Shown here: positions 1-9,656 of the stretch, piece by piece
Layout of the letters: the number at the start of each line of letters is the position of its first letter
Position numbering within the stretch: the stretch's first letter is position 1
From: Magnetococcales bacterium
GTDB taxonomy: Bacteria; Pseudomonadota; Magnetococcia; Magnetococcales; JADFWU01
NCBI GenBank assembly: GCA_015234045.1
Contig: JADFWU010000005.1
Location: forward strand, 1 to 64,000
DNA: 64,000 nt
Direction of reading: 5' to 3'
Position numbers and translations under genes: made by a program
Notes under the pieces: generated by a model
Told to the model about the DNA's origin: nothing
The model's input: only the letters and a program-made list of their open reading frames with translations
Databases searched by the model: none

Positions 1-67
1 AGGCTGGGTGTGGAAGTGTGGCGACACACGAAGCTAACCAGTACTAATTGGTCCATTGGCTTAATAT
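1..67 (+). rRNA. rrl: 23S rRNA, 3' end only
   Basis: The first bases match the conserved 3' end of bacterial 23S rRNA: GCTAACCAGTACTAAT is followed by a GGCTTAA tail. The rest of the gene lies before the window. The exact 3' end is estimated. It is the upstream member of an rRNA operon that continues with 5S rRNA and an initiator tRNA. Confidence 0.9.
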
Positions 68-169
68 TGATGCTCCAAGACTCTTGCTTGCCCATTCCCT
101 TCAGTTGTTCAAGAACATTATTGTCAAAATTCGTTTTGGCACAGAATGAGATCTTCGGATCTCAAAAAG

Positions 170-288
170 TGTTCTGGTGGCTATAGCGAGGCTAAAAAAC
201 CCGATCCCATTCCGAACTCGGAAGTGAAGAGCCTCAGCGCCGATGATACTGCATCTTAAGATGTGGGAAAGTAGGTCACTGCCAGGCA
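170..288 (+). rRNA. rrf: 5S rRNA
   Basis: About 119 bases with the typical 5S core (CCGATCCCATTCCGAACTCG, then GAAGTGAAGAGCCTCAGCGC). The closing GCCAGGCAT pairs with the 5' end. It follows the 23S rRNA by about 100 bases and precedes the initiator tRNA by 8 bases. Ends are set by the terminal helix and may be off by a base or two. Confidence 0.95.
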
Positions 289-296
289 TTTTTTAT

Positions 297-373
<77 letters not shown>

Positions 374-380
374 AAATTAA

Positions 381-415
381 AAAGCCCGCAGGCTATATGC
401 TGCGGGCTTTTTTTT
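381..415 (+). terminator. Rho-independent terminator of the rRNA operon
   Basis: A perfect 9-bp stem AGCCCGCAG/CTGCGGGCT with loop GCTATATG is followed by eight T. It lies 10 bases after the tRNA-fMet CCA end. Confidence 0.93.
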
Positions 416-498
416 GGTTTTAGGGTCTGCACTGCTTTGATTATTGGTTTTAGGGTCTGCACTGCTTCAAATTTTTGGTTTTTGGGTTTGCTATGCTT
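414..498 (+). repeat. Three direct repeats leading into the rsmD start
   Basis: A 24-base unit (TTGGTTTTAGGGTCTGCACT followed by GCTT) occurs exactly at 414-437 and 444-467. A third, degenerate copy at 475-498 matches about 20 of 24 bases. Spacing is 30 to 31 bases. The third copy contains the rsmD ATG, and the first begins in the T-run of the rRNA operon terminator. Confidence 0.85.
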
Positions 499-1050
499 CG
501 AATTTGTGGCGGTGAAAAACGCGGATTGCGTCTGTTTTCTCCTAAAGTAGACTGGATTCGTCCAACTACTGAGCGGGTGAGAGAAGCGCTGTTTAGTCGG
601 TTGATACATTTAATTCCAGATAGCCGTGTTTTGGATCTGTTCGCTGGGTCCGGTATCCTTGGGCTTGAAGCGATTAGCCGTGGAGCTAAACAGGCAGTTT
701 TTGTTGATCAGAATAGACAGGCACTACAACTTGTGCAAAAAAATCTGACTAAAACCGGTATGGACCAAAAAGGGATCACAATTAAAGGCTCGTCAGTGAG
801 TAGTGCGCTCTATCATCAGTTAACCAAAAAAATGCTTGGGCCGTTTGATCTGATTTTTCTTGATCCACCTTATGGTAAGGGGTTGGCTGAAAAGGCCTTG
901 AATCAGTTGACTGATTCAGGTCTACTCGCCTCAGAGGTTTATGTGATCGTTGAGCAAGGGTCTCATGATGCTGAGAAAATTCCGAGTCCTTGGCAGGTTG
1001 AAGAAGTGAGAAGTTACGGGTCTTCTGAGATTGTGTATTGCCGGCTGTAA
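493..1050 (+). CDS. rsmD: 16S rRNA (guanine966-N2)-methyltransferase RsmD
   Basis: RsmD methylates G966 of 16S rRNA in the 30S subunit using SAM. The 185-residue protein has the SAM-binding motif LDLFAGSGILGLEA (48-60) and the catalytic DPPY motif (124-127), and its N-terminus (RICGGEKRG) is typical of the family. I chose ATG 493 because family members start just before this motif. An in-frame TTG at 475 would add six residues with no support. There is no clear Shine-Dalgarno sequence; the start lies inside the direct repeats at 414-498. The next gene is coaD, a common neighbour of rsmD. Confidence 0.93.
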   Translation: MLRICGGEKRGLRLFSPKVDWIRPTTERVREALFSRLIHLIPDSRVLDLFAGSGILGLEAISRGAKQAVFVDQNRQALQLVQKNLTKTGMDQKGITIKGSSVSSALYHQLTKKMLGPFDLIFLDPPYGKGLAEKALNQLTDSGLLASEVYVIVEQGSHDAEKIPSPWQVEEVRSYGSSEIVYCRL

Positions 1051-1136
1051 TAGAAATTTTGATTTAAAATAAGACAATGGTGCCCAATCAGAAGTGCAAT
1101 GATATGTTCTGAAAGGCGCATGGAGATTTTGCTACG

Positions 1137-1625
1137 ATGAGAAAAATCGCACTCTATCCAGGTACATTTGATCCGGTAACATTGGGTCATTTAGATATCA
1201 TTCGGCGTGGTTTGCGTTTGTTTGACTCTGTCGTAGTGACGGTTGCCGGTAATTTAGGTAAGAAGTCTCTGTTCAATGCTCAAGAGCGGAAATCTCTTGT
1301 TGAAGCCAGTGTAAAGGGTTTGAAGGGTGTGTCAGTTATTACCCATGAAGGATTGACTGTGGATTTGGCACAGGAGATTGGCGCAGTTGCCATACTGCGC
1401 GGTCTGCGTTCTATGACTGATTTTGATGACGAATATCAAATGGCGGCCATGAATGCCCGCATGCAACCGGATGTTGAAACTGTTTTTCTTTCGGCTCGGG
1501 CGGATCATGCGGCCACCGCTTCACGACTCATCAAAGAAGTGGCAAAAGGGGGTGGTGCTGTGGATCTATTTGTACCAAAACCTGTTGTTATACCTTTGAC
1601 AGAGCGTCTCAAGCAGTTGAAATAA
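1137..1625 (+). CDS. coaD: Phosphopantetheine adenylyltransferase
   Basis: CoaD joins ATP and 4'-phosphopantetheine to give dephospho-CoA, the penultimate step of CoA synthesis. The 162-residue length is normal. The nucleotidyltransferase motif is complete (YPGTFDPVTLGHLDII, residues 7-22, with T/HxGH-type GH), as is the later ISSTxxR-type region (AATASRLIKEVA). ATG 1137 has a GGAG about ten bases upstream. It ends 10 bases before miaB, so the two may be cotranscribed. Confidence 0.96.
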   Translation: MRKIALYPGTFDPVTLGHLDIIRRGLRLFDSVVVTVAGNLGKKSLFNAQERKSLVEASVKGLKGVSVITHEGLTVDLAQEIGAVAILRGLRSMTDFDDEYQMAAMNARMQPDVETVFLSARADHAATASRLIKEVAKGGGAVDLFVPKPVVIPLTERLKQLK

Positions 1626-1635
1626 AGGACTGAAA

Positions 1636-2985
1636 TTGAAAAATCGTTTTCATATCAAAACGTTTGGATGCCAAATGAACACCTACGACTCCGTGCGTAT
1701 GGCTGAGTTGCTCAATGGTACCGGCATTTATGAATCAGTAGACGATCCCGCTCACGCTGACCTGATCATCTTCAATACCTGTCATATTCGTGAAAAAGCC
1801 GAAGACAAGCTGTTTTCAGAACTGGGACGCATGCGCAAATCCTTGAAAGGTCGGGATGTACGTTTTGCTGTTGGGGGGTGTGTAGCTCAGGCGGAAGGGT
1901 ATCAAATCTTTCGGCGGGCACCGTTTGTTGACTTGGTTTTTGGTCCACAAAACTACCACCGTTTGCCGCGCTTGTTGCAGCGTTTGGAAGCGGGAGAAAG
2001 TCGTATTTGTGATGATGCCGAGCATGCGGAATCCAAGTTTGAGGCACTTCCAGATACGCGCACTGGTGGTCCTATTGCGTCGGTTGCTGTTCAGGAAGGG
2101 TGTGACAAATTCTGCGCTTTTTGTGTGGTTCCTTTTACCCGTGGACGGGAGTGGAGTCGTCCGGTTGATGAAATTCTTGCCGAGGTGACTGAACTTGCCA
2201 GGGGCGGCACACGAGAGATTCATCTGCTGGGTCAGAACGTCAATGCCTATAAGGCGATGGATGGCGATGGTGTTGACCATGATTTGGCGTTATTGATTCG
2301 TCAGGTAGCGTTGATTGATGGTATTGATCGAATTCGTTTTGTTACCTCACATCCAGTGGATATGAATGAAGATCTGGTAGAGGTGTTTGGTGATGTACCA
2401 GAGTTGTGTGCTTATTTACATCTGCCCATCCAGAGTGGGTCTAACCGCGTATTGGATGGTATGGAACGCGGCCATGACGTTGATGCATATCGGCATTGGG
2501 TGAAACGCCTGCGTGAGACATCTCCTGACATTGCTTTGGCATCGGATTTTATAGTTGGTTTTCCGGGTGAGGATGAGGCCGCCTTTGAGGAGACGTTGGC
2601 CTTTGTTGAAGAGATTGGTTTTGATCATGCCTATTCGTTTAAATATTCGTCTCGACCGGGTACGCCAGCGGCGGAAATGGAACATGCAGTTGAGGAGTCG
2701 GTAAAAACCGAGCGTTTGGCGCGTTTGCAGGCGGTATTAAACAGACATCAAGAGATGAAAAATAAGGCACAGGTTGGCAAAATTGAATCGGTCTTGGTGG
2801 AAGGTGTTTCCCGTCGTCATAGTGGTGAGATAATGGGGCGGACATCGGGCATGCGTACGGTTAATTTTGCTGGTTCTGAATCATTGATTGGAAAGATTGT
2901 TTCTGTTCAACTCACTGAAGGACGGGCAAATTCACTGCGCGGGTGTCTTATTGATGAAGAGTGTGACAGATTGGATGCAGAGTGA
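1636..2985 (+). CDS. miaB: tRNA-2-methylthio-N6-dimethylallyladenosine synthase MiaB
   Basis: MiaB is a radical SAM methylthiotransferase that adds the 2-methylthio group to i6A37 in tRNAs. The 449-residue protein has the three N-terminal cluster cysteines (C12, C49, C82), the radical SAM cysteines in CDKFCAFC (C156, C160, C163) and a C-terminal TRAM-like part. The start is TTG 1636; the sequence from KNRFHIKTFGCQMN is family-typical and no ATG fits. Its stop overlaps the GTG start of phoH by four bases. The enzyme making its substrate, MiaA, is at 49474. Confidence 0.96.
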   Translation: MKNRFHIKTFGCQMNTYDSVRMAELLNGTGIYESVDDPAHADLIIFNTCHIREKAEDKLFSELGRMRKSLKGRDVRFAVGGCVAQAEGYQIFRRAPFVDLVFGPQNYHRLPRLLQRLEAGESRICDDAEHAESKFEALPDTRTGGPIASVAVQEGCDKFCAFCVVPFTRGREWSRPVDEILAEVTELARGGTREIHLLGQNVNAYKAMDGDGVDHDLALLIRQVALIDGIDRIRFVTSHPVDMNEDLVEVFGDVPELCAYLHLPIQSGSNRVLDGMERGHDVDAYRHWVKRLRETSPDIALASDFIVGFPGEDEAAFEETLAFVEEIGFDHAYSFKYSSRPGTPAAEMEHAVEESVKTERLARLQAVLNRHQEMKNKAQVGKIESVLVEGVSRRHSGEIMGRTSGMRTVNFAGSESLIGKIVSVQLTEGRANSLRGCLIDEECDRLDAE

Positions 2986-3965
2986 ACGATACTTCTCAGC
3001 CCAGGATGCATTTTCCCGATAATCAACTGGCTGTAGCGTTATTTGGTGAGGTAGACGCGCATCTGAAGCTGATTGAGAAACGGTTGAACGTGGTGCTTTA
3101 TCCACGGGGCAATACCGTTACGATCGCCGCACCGACTCGTAAGCAGGCCCAGCAGGTTAAGGAACTTCTTACAGAGCTTTATCAGTGTCTTGAGCGTGGA
3201 GAAACTGTGGATATTGACAGGGTACAGGATTGTGTACAAGCGGTTGAAGAGGATGCGCCGCTGGATGCTCTTCTCACTGAAAAATTTGCCATAGAGACAC
3301 CGAAAAAATTAATTTTGCCGCGCAATGTTCGACAAGTGCGTTTCATAGAATCTTTAATCAAGAGTGATTTGCTATTTGGTGTTGGTCCAGCGGGTACGGG
3401 TAAAACATATTTGGCAGTGGCAATGGCGGTTCAGGCACTTATGCAAAATCGTGTAACGCGCATTGTATTGACACGACCTGCCGTTGAGGCAGGTGAAAAT
3501 CTTGGTTTTTTGCCAGGTGATCTTCAGGCCAAGGTTGATCCTTACCTTAGACCGCTATACGATGCACTGCATGATATGGTTGGTGGTCCAGAACGTATTG
3601 AAAAAATGGTTGAAAAAGGCCAGCTTGAAATAGCACCATTGGCATATATGCGTGGTCGAACGCTGGATGATGCGGCCATTATTCTGGACGAAGGACAAAA
3701 TACCACGCCTCAACAGATGAAAATGTTCTTGACCCGGTTGGGAAAGGGGTCCAAAGTCATCGTTTCTGGTGATGTGACACAGATTGATTTACCAAGTGGG
3801 CAACGCTCAGGACTTGTGGAGGCACTTTCGGTGCTGAAAGGGGTTGAGGGTGTTTCCATGACGTTTTTCCGAGAGCGGGATGTTGTGCGCCATCCATTGG
3901 TGCAACGCATTGTAGTAGCTTATGATCAAGCCAGATTACCCGCTTCACATCCATCAACGTTGTAA
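2982..3965 (+). CDS. ybeZ: PhoH family ATPase (PhoL type)
   Basis: PhoH/YbeZ is a cytoplasmic P-loop NTPase linked to YbeY and RNA metabolism. The 327-residue protein has the Walker A motif GPAGTGKT (135-142), a Walker B-like IILDEGQNTTPQQM, and the SGDVTQIDLP motif characteristic of PhoH. The start is GTG 2982, overlapping the miaB stop. It precedes the HD phosphohydrolase and ybeY in the compact order known from many bacteria. Confidence 0.94.
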   Translation: MNDTSQPRMHFPDNQLAVALFGEVDAHLKLIEKRLNVVLYPRGNTVTIAAPTRKQAQQVKELLTELYQCLERGETVDIDRVQDCVQAVEEDAPLDALLTEKFAIETPKKLILPRNVRQVRFIESLIKSDLLFGVGPAGTGKTYLAVAMAVQALMQNRVTRIVLTRPAVEAGENLGFLPGDLQAKVDPYLRPLYDALHDMVGGPERIEKMVEKGQLEIAPLAYMRGRTLDDAAIILDEGQNTTPQQMKMFLTRLGKGSKVIVSGDVTQIDLPSGQRSGLVEALSVLKGVEGVSMTFFRERDVVRHPLVQRIVVAYDQARLPASHPSTL

Positions 3966-3980
3966 GGTGGTTGACGGGCT

Positions 3981-6467
3981 ATGCCTGAAGGATTGGAACA
4001 GACTCGTTTGAGAGGACGTAAGAAGCAACGTAGCCCGCTAGTGAATTGGTTTCGTTCCTCTATTCTTGTAGACCAGTTTTTTTTCGGATTACTGGTTGCA
4101 CTGCTTACGCTCATATACTCCCCTGTCGTACTCAGACCGCCCTATTTGCCAAATGTTGGTGAAGTAGCTGGCTACGATATCAAAGCAGATCGTGATTTGC
4201 TTATTGAAGATAGCGAATCAACAGAACGGCGCCGCAATGAGGCGGCTTCAGCCATTCTTCCTGTTTATGATTGGGATGCGGGCATGATGGATCACATCAT
4301 GACCCATATTGAGAGAAGTTTGACTTGGATGGCTGATACGCGCCGTGCCAATCCAGGAATCTCTGAAGAGAAATTACGCGATGGCTTGATCCAACGGCTT
4401 GAATTGGATGAACCGGTGCCCATTCCGGTATTTCGAATTCTATTTGATTTGGATACACCTTTTGAAGATCAGCCCATTCAGCCAGAAATTCAAACTGATG
4501 ACACTGAACCATCTTCGAATGTGGTTGATTCTAAACGTGTTGTTGATGACCAAACAGCGGCCACTCAACCCATCACAACAGGTTCAGATCTCTCAGCATC
4601 CACGCCTACAACAGATATTACTGCACTAGCACAGCCTATTGCTACAGCAAGTCCACCTCAGTCATATGTTGATATTGTCAAAGAGTTGCGTTCTTGGCTT
4701 CAGCCTTTTGCCCAACAACGGATTGTCAGTCGTCGAGAAATATTGAGAGATCTGGCTCGTTCAGCTTATACAGTGCGTAAAGTCGAGCAGCAGGGCGTGG
4801 AGAGCCGTGCGTCCGGTTCCGCCGAGTTGATGGATATAGAGTCCTTTCGAGAAGTGCTTAAACGTACTGTGGGCAGGCTGTTTTTGGATCATCCTGGAAT
4901 ATTACGCAGTTGGATTCTTAAGCTTGTAGATGATCAGATTCGTCCGAATTTAGCGCTGAACCTTACTGAAACCAAACTGCGCCGCCAGCATGCATCTGAA
5001 GCGGTTGAGCAAGCCTATTTCAGTATTCGCAAGGGCGAGATTCTGCTGCGTGAAGGTGAGGTGGTCAAACCTGTCAATCGTTTGAAAGTTGAGCGGCTCT
5101 ATAAGTCTGATAGTAAAAGCCGTAATTTCATCAAACTGCTGGGTATGGCTGGTGTGTTGGGTATGATCTTTGTGGTAGGGCGTGGTTTTTTATTGCGTAC
5201 TGCTGCGACTTTCCCAAGAGATAAGAAGACGCTCTATCTACTGGGCACAATTTTGTTGGTAGTGGCACTGGTTTGTATCAGTATCAACGCTATAGGTGAT
5301 GGATTGGCGGATCTTTTCCACTGGCCGGATCGTATGGTTGCCTATTTGCCTCCGGTTGCTTTAGGGTCTGCACTGGCTTCATTGATGGTGGGTGCTCGGA
5401 CTTCCATTCCGGGTGGTTCTTTGGTTTTGGGCACCACGTTATCGTTCCTTTCAACCATGGCGGTCAATGGCGGAACGTCCATTTTTGCATACTATCTGCT
5501 TGGTTCTTTGGTTGGTGGTGCGGGGTTGCGTACCTCTCGGCATCGGTTTGGTGTGCTTAAATCTGGATTGTGGATTGGTATCTTTCAGTTGGCGGCATTT
5601 CCTGTTATTGAGTTGTTGATGGGGTATCCGCCCTCTATTGATTGGATTACCGGGGCAACGATGGCACTGTCCAGTGGGTTGTTGGCTGGTCTGTTTGGGC
5701 TTGCTATCATTCCGCTTATGGAGTGGGCTTTTAATATCACGACTGATTCAAGGTTGTTGGAACTGGCTTCAGGTGATCATCCATTATTGAAAGAACTTTC
5801 ACTGCGAGCACCGGGTACTTATCACCACTCGGTGATGATGGGCAATCTGGCGGAAGCCGCTGCTGAAAAAATCGGAGCCAATCCGCTGATGGCACGGGTT
5901 ATGGCGCTTTATCACGATATCGGCAAGATGACCAAGCCGCACTATTATGTTGAGAATCAATCTGGTGAAAACCGGCATGATCAGCTCTCACCGTCCATGT
6001 CAGTGAAGGTGATTCAGTCCCATATCAAGGATGGTGTGGAGTTGGCGCGGAAGTATAATTTAAGCGGTCCGGTGCTTGATGCCATTACCGAGCACCAGGG
6101 GACTGGTCAGCTTCGTTTTTTTTATAACAAGGCGTTGCAGGAATCCACCAAGAAGGGTGAAGAAATTCGCGAAGAGGAGTACCGCTATCCTGGTCCACGG
6201 CCGCAAAGTAAGGAGTCGGGTATTCTTATGGTAGCCGATTCTGTAGAAGCGGCTGCGCGTACGTTAAAGACACCTTCACCGGCACAGATTCAGGCATTGG
6301 TACGGCGTATCATCAATATCAAAATTGAAGATAGACAGTTAGATGAATGCAATCTGACATTAAAAGATCTTTCTCAGATCGAGGAAGCTTTTACGAGGGT
6401 TTTGACCCTTGGATTTTACCATCATCGTATTGCTTACCCCGACCAAATTCGCAAACGCCCGACCTGA
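3981..6467 (+). CDS. 7TMR-HD family membrane phosphohydrolase (PgpH/YqfF-like)
   Basis: An 828-residue membrane protein. An N-terminal membrane segment (about 27-50) is followed by a long extracytoplasmic domain, then a seven-helix membrane block and a cytoplasmic HD domain. The HD site is intact: HHSVMMGN, later LYHDIGK and a final TEHQG histidine. Family members such as Listeria PgpH hydrolyse c-di-AMP; the substrate here is not known from sequence. The extracytoplasmic domain has a Ser/Thr/Pro-rich insert at about residues 170-225. It lies 15 bases after phoH and 2 bases before ybeY. Confidence 0.88.
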   Translation: MPEGLEQTRLRGRKKQRSPLVNWFRSSILVDQFFFGLLVALLTLIYSPVVLRPPYLPNVGEVAGYDIKADRDLLIEDSESTERRRNEAASAILPVYDWDAGMMDHIMTHIERSLTWMADTRRANPGISEEKLRDGLIQRLELDEPVPIPVFRILFDLDTPFEDQPIQPEIQTDDTEPSSNVVDSKRVVDDQTAATQPITTGSDLSASTPTTDITALAQPIATASPPQSYVDIVKELRSWLQPFAQQRIVSRREILRDLARSAYTVRKVEQQGVESRASGSAELMDIESFREVLKRTVGRLFLDHPGILRSWILKLVDDQIRPNLALNLTETKLRRQHASEAVEQAYFSIRKGEILLREGEVVKPVNRLKVERLYKSDSKSRNFIKLLGMAGVLGMIFVVGRGFLLRTAATFPRDKKTLYLLGTILLVVALVCISINAIGDGLADLFHWPDRMVAYLPPVALGSALASLMVGARTSIPGGSLVLGTTLSFLSTMAVNGGTSIFAYYLLGSLVGGAGLRTSRHRFGVLKSGLWIGIFQLAAFPVIELLMGYPPSIDWITGATMALSSGLLAGLFGLAIIPLMEWAFNITTDSRLLELASGDHPLLKELSLRAPGTYHHSVMMGNLAEAAAEKIGANPLMARVMALYHDIGKMTKPHYYVENQSGENRHDQLSPSMSVKVIQSHIKDGVELARKYNLSGPVLDAITEHQGTGQLRFFYNKALQESTKKGEEIREEEYRYPGPRPQSKESGILMVADSVEAAARTLKTPSPAQIQALVRRIINIKIEDRQLDECNLTLKDLSQIEEAFTRVLTLGFYHHRIAYPDQIRKRPT

Positions 6468-6469
6468 TT

Positions 6470-6955
6470 ATGGATTTATCTGTAGAGATTCAACAGAATC
6501 AGGGGGATTGGCCAGCGGATGCGGGTCACTGGATTACAACAGCGATACAAGCCACGTTGGATCACACGAACCTGTTTGATCGTGATGATCAAGATATTGA
6601 AGTCAGTGTTCTTCTGACTGATGATCCTGGAATTCAAGCATATAATGCGGATTATCGCGGTATGGATAAGCCGACAAACGTGCTCTCTTTTGCGATGGAA
6701 GAGGGTGATGATCTGCCAACTGATTCAGTTCCAATTCGATTTCTTGGTGATCTGATTCTATCCTTGGATAGTTGTGTCAGAGAGTCTGACGAGCGGGCGA
6801 TTTTGTTTGAAAATCATCTCATTCATCTTGTGGTTCATGGTGTATTACATCTTCTCGGTTATGACCATGAACGTTCGGAATGGGAAGCTGAACGGCAGGA
6901 ATCCATGGAACGTTCTGTTCTAGCTGAATTAAATATATCAGATCCCTATGCGTGA
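6470..6955 (+). CDS. ybeY: Endoribonuclease YbeY
   Basis: YbeY is a zinc-dependent RNase involved in 16S rRNA 3' maturation and ribosome quality control. The zinc motif H-x3-H-x5-H is present in HGVLHLLGYDH, within a 161-residue protein of normal size. I chose ATG 6470, two bases after the upstream stop. The longer open frame from 6347 only overlaps the HD gene. The 3' end overlaps lnt by eight bases, indicating translational coupling. Confidence 0.94.
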   Translation: MDLSVEIQQNQGDWPADAGHWITTAIQATLDHTNLFDRDDQDIEVSVLLTDDPGIQAYNADYRGMDKPTNVLSFAMEEGDDLPTDSVPIRFLGDLILSLDSCVRESDERAILFENHLIHLVVHGVLHLLGYDHERSEWEAERQESMERSVLAELNISDPYA

Positions 6956-8555
6956 ACGGTCTCACCATCAGCCGCTGTTTCGTGATCCTTATCCTTTAGG
7001 ACGACTCAAGGGTAAGGGTATCCGATTGGTCTTGATATTAGCGGCACTATTGTGTGGTGCTGTGGTGGTGCGTGGATTTGAGCCTTGGAATGAGCCATGG
7101 TCCATGGTGTTGGGTTTTGGTGTGTGGATGCGTATGGTGATTGCATCACCACCGCGCCGGGCTGTTTTATTGGGATTTTTCTTTGGTCTCAGTCATTTTG
7201 CACTGGGTTTTTCCTGGTTGTTGACCAGTTTGATAGATCACGGTGGTTTATATCCACTGGCAGGCTATGGAGTGTTGTTGGTTCTGGCTGCGGTGATGAG
7301 CCTATATCCAATGCTCTACGCCTGGTTGCTTTCACGGTTGATTGCCAACCGGTATTGGACGTTGGTCATTGCCGGGCCTTTGTTGTGGGTTGGGCTGGAG
7401 TGGGTACGCGCCCATTTTGCGACCGGTTTTCCATGGAACCTGGTGGGATATGCCTGGAGTTGGTGGTTACCTGTGCTTCAGGTTGCTGATCTGGGCGGGG
7501 TTTATCTGCTTTCGTGGTTGACGGTGTTTTTGGCTGCATTAAGTACGCGTTTTATGTTTTGGGGTGGCAAAATTTGGCCACTCGTTATTGCATTGAGTCT
7601 GGGTGCTGTTGTTTTTTTATCGGCTTATCAATATGGTGAATGGCGGTTAGATCAGAATCCGGTTGTAGAAGAAGGGGCTGAGGGTATTACCGTTGGCATG
7701 GTTCAAGGCAATATTTCTCAAGCGATGAAGTTTGATCCGCAATACCGTTATGAGCAGGTCGATCTTTATCTCAGATTGACAGAATCCACACCAAATTTTG
7801 ATTTGATGATCTGGCCGGAGACGGCGTTACCCTATTTTGTCCAACGTGACCGGCTGGCTATGAACCGTATTGGCAGTGTGGCGGCGTTGCGTCAGACAGC
7901 GATATTGACCGGTGCGCCGACTTTTACCAAACGACCTTCCATAGATGATGAACGCCCTGAGGTGGATTACTACAATTCGGCGATGCTGTTTTTGCCGGAA
8001 TCGGGTGGTGTGTTGGAGTATCACAAGCACCATTTAGTGCCTTTTGGTGAGTTTTTACCGTTTCGAGGTTGGATTCCAGACAATTGGTCAAAGATGACCC
8101 ATGGGACAAAGGACTTTACCAGAGGTCCTGGACCATCGGTTTTGGATTGGGAAAAGGGTCCATTGGGGCCGCTTGTCTGTTATGAGGTGATATTCCCGGA
8201 TGAAGTGCGGGAGGTTGTGGCGCAGGGGGCAAAATGGTTGGTTAATATCACCAACGATGGTTGGTTTGGTGCTACAGCTAAACCGCAGCATTTAGCCATG
8301 ACGCGGATGCGGGCGGTTGAGAATCGTGTGCCGATGATTCGGGTTGCCAATACCGGCATATCGGCAATATACGATGCTATGGGCCGCCAATTGCAGCGGA
8401 TTAATGTGGATCGAATGGCTGTTATTGGGACATTTGTTCCGGAAAATCTCGTCTCTCCTGGACCGTTTTTTTGGATTGGAACAGCATGGGCTTGGTTGAT
8501 GGGTTTAACATCGTTAGTCGTGTTGATTTTTCTGCGTTGGCGATTCCGATGGTGA
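6948..8555 (+). CDS. lnt: Apolipoprotein N-acyltransferase
   Basis: Lnt adds the third acyl chain to the N-terminal cysteine of lipoproteins at the inner membrane. The 535-residue protein has N-terminal membrane helices and a nitrilase-like periplasmic domain. The triad is visible as E291 (WPETALP), K360 (EYHKHHLVPFGEF) and C411 (LVCYEVIFP). A last membrane helix is at about 508-530. It is the final gene of the miaB-phoH-HD-ybeY-lnt run. The corC gene often found between ybeY and lnt is absent here. Confidence 0.95.
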   Translation: MRERSHHQPLFRDPYPLGRLKGKGIRLVLILAALLCGAVVVRGFEPWNEPWSMVLGFGVWMRMVIASPPRRAVLLGFFFGLSHFALGFSWLLTSLIDHGGLYPLAGYGVLLVLAAVMSLYPMLYAWLLSRLIANRYWTLVIAGPLLWVGLEWVRAHFATGFPWNLVGYAWSWWLPVLQVADLGGVYLLSWLTVFLAALSTRFMFWGGKIWPLVIALSLGAVVFLSAYQYGEWRLDQNPVVEEGAEGITVGMVQGNISQAMKFDPQYRYEQVDLYLRLTESTPNFDLMIWPETALPYFVQRDRLAMNRIGSVAALRQTAILTGAPTFTKRPSIDDERPEVDYYNSAMLFLPESGGVLEYHKHHLVPFGEFLPFRGWIPDNWSKMTHGTKDFTRGPGPSVLDWEKGPLGPLVCYEVIFPDEVREVVAQGAKWLVNITNDGWFGATAKPQHLAMTRMRAVENRVPMIRVANTGISAIYDAMGRQLQRINVDRMAVIGTFVPENLVSPGPFFWIGTAWAWLMGLTSLVVLIFLRWRFRW

Positions 8556-8702
8556 GAGCATGCTTTTTTACTTGCCAGAGTGTTGACGAAACGGGCGGGG
8601 ATTGTTAGCCTGTCGGGCACGTTGTTGCTGGATGCCAGATCAATAATTGATGGGGGATGACAGCCTCCATACTCACACCGAAAATAAACGCTCTGCGGAT
8701 AT

Positions 8703-8739
8703 TTCGGTAAACCAGATAATAGGCCGGAAACGGACCGAA
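8703..8739 (+). other. Possible hairpin in the glyQ leader
   Basis: TTCGGT (8703-8708) pairs with ACCGAA (8734-8739). A small inner CCG-GAAA-CGG hairpin sits in the 3' half. The structure ends three bases before the glyQ ATG, so it would cover the ribosome binding area. The rest of the 187-base lnt-glyQ gap shows nothing I recognise. The short stems could occur by chance. Confidence 0.35.
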
Positions 8740-8742
8740 TAC

Positions 8743-9654
8743 ATGACACGGGTCTTGACGTTCCAAGATTTGATCTTGGCCCTCCAGAAATACTGGGCGG
8801 ATAGGGGCTGCATTCTTCAGCAGCCTTACGATATGGAAGTTGGTGCAGGGACGTTTCATCCTGCCACTTTTCTTCGGGTCTTAGGACCGGAGCCATGGAA
8901 AACCGCTTACGTTCAGCCTTCGCGCCGTCCAACTGATGGGCGATACGGCGAAAATCCCAATCGTATGCAGCACTATTATCAGTTTCAGGTAATTCTGAAA
9001 CCATCTCCACCGGATATTCAGGATCTTTATCTGGATTCTCTGCGTGCCATTGGCATTGATCCGTTGGCTCATGATATCCGCTTTGTTGAGGATGACTGGG
9101 AAAGCCCGACTTTAGGTGCTTGGGGTTTGGGTTGGGAAGTGTGGCTGGATGGGATGGAGGTGACGCAGTTTACCTACTTCCAACAAGTCGGTGGACTTGA
9201 TCTTAAACCGGTTTCCGGTGAGATCACCTACGGCATTGAGCGTCTGGCGATGTATATCCAGGGCGTTGAAAATGTGTACGACCTGGTCTGGACAGAAGGG
9301 ACCACCTATGGCGATGTGTTTCTTCAGAATGAGGTGGAATATTCCCACTATAATTTTGAACACGCTGACACGGATTCGCTGTTTGAGCGGTTCACTACAT
9401 ATGAGCAGGAAGCCATTCGCCTGGCAGAGGCGGCGTTGCCCTTACCAGCTTATGATCAAGTGATCAAATGTTCGCATGCGTTTAATCTACTGGATGCACG
9501 CGGTGTAATCAGTGTGACTGAGCGAGCGCGATATATCGGTCGCGTGCGACATCTCGCGCGTTTGGTGGCGGAATCCTACTATGCACAGCGTAAGGCATTG
9601 GGATTTCCACTATTGAAAAACCGCTCTGATGCTACAAATACGGAAGACTCCTGA
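8743..9654 (+). CDS. glyQ: Glycyl-tRNA synthetase alpha subunit
   Basis: The catalytic subunit of the bacterial alpha2-beta2 glycyl-tRNA synthetase. From ATG 8743 the protein has 303 residues, the usual length. It begins [20 protein letters not shown], with the conserved [20 protein letters not shown] region next. The open frame runs back to 8647, but those extra residues match nothing. The stop is two bases before glyS. Confidence 0.97.
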   Translation: MTRVLTFQDLILALQKYWADRGCILQQPYDMEVGAGTFHPATFLRVLGPEPWKTAYVQPSRRPTDGRYGENPNRMQHYYQFQVILKPSPPDIQDLYLDSLRAIGIDPLAHDIRFVEDDWESPTLGAWGLGWEVWLDGMEVTQFTYFQQVGGLDLKPVSGEITYGIERLAMYIQGVENVYDLVWTEGTTYGDVFLQNEVEYSHYNFEHADTDSLFERFTTYEQEAIRLAEAALPLPAYDQVIKCSHAFNLLDARGVISVTERARYIGRVRHLARLVAESYYAQRKALGFPLLKNRSDATNTEDS

Positions 9655-9656
9655 CA

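Noticed and set aside
8180-9010. 276-codon minus-strand open frame across lnt and glyQ
   Set aside because: It is antisense to two clear genes and has no family features.
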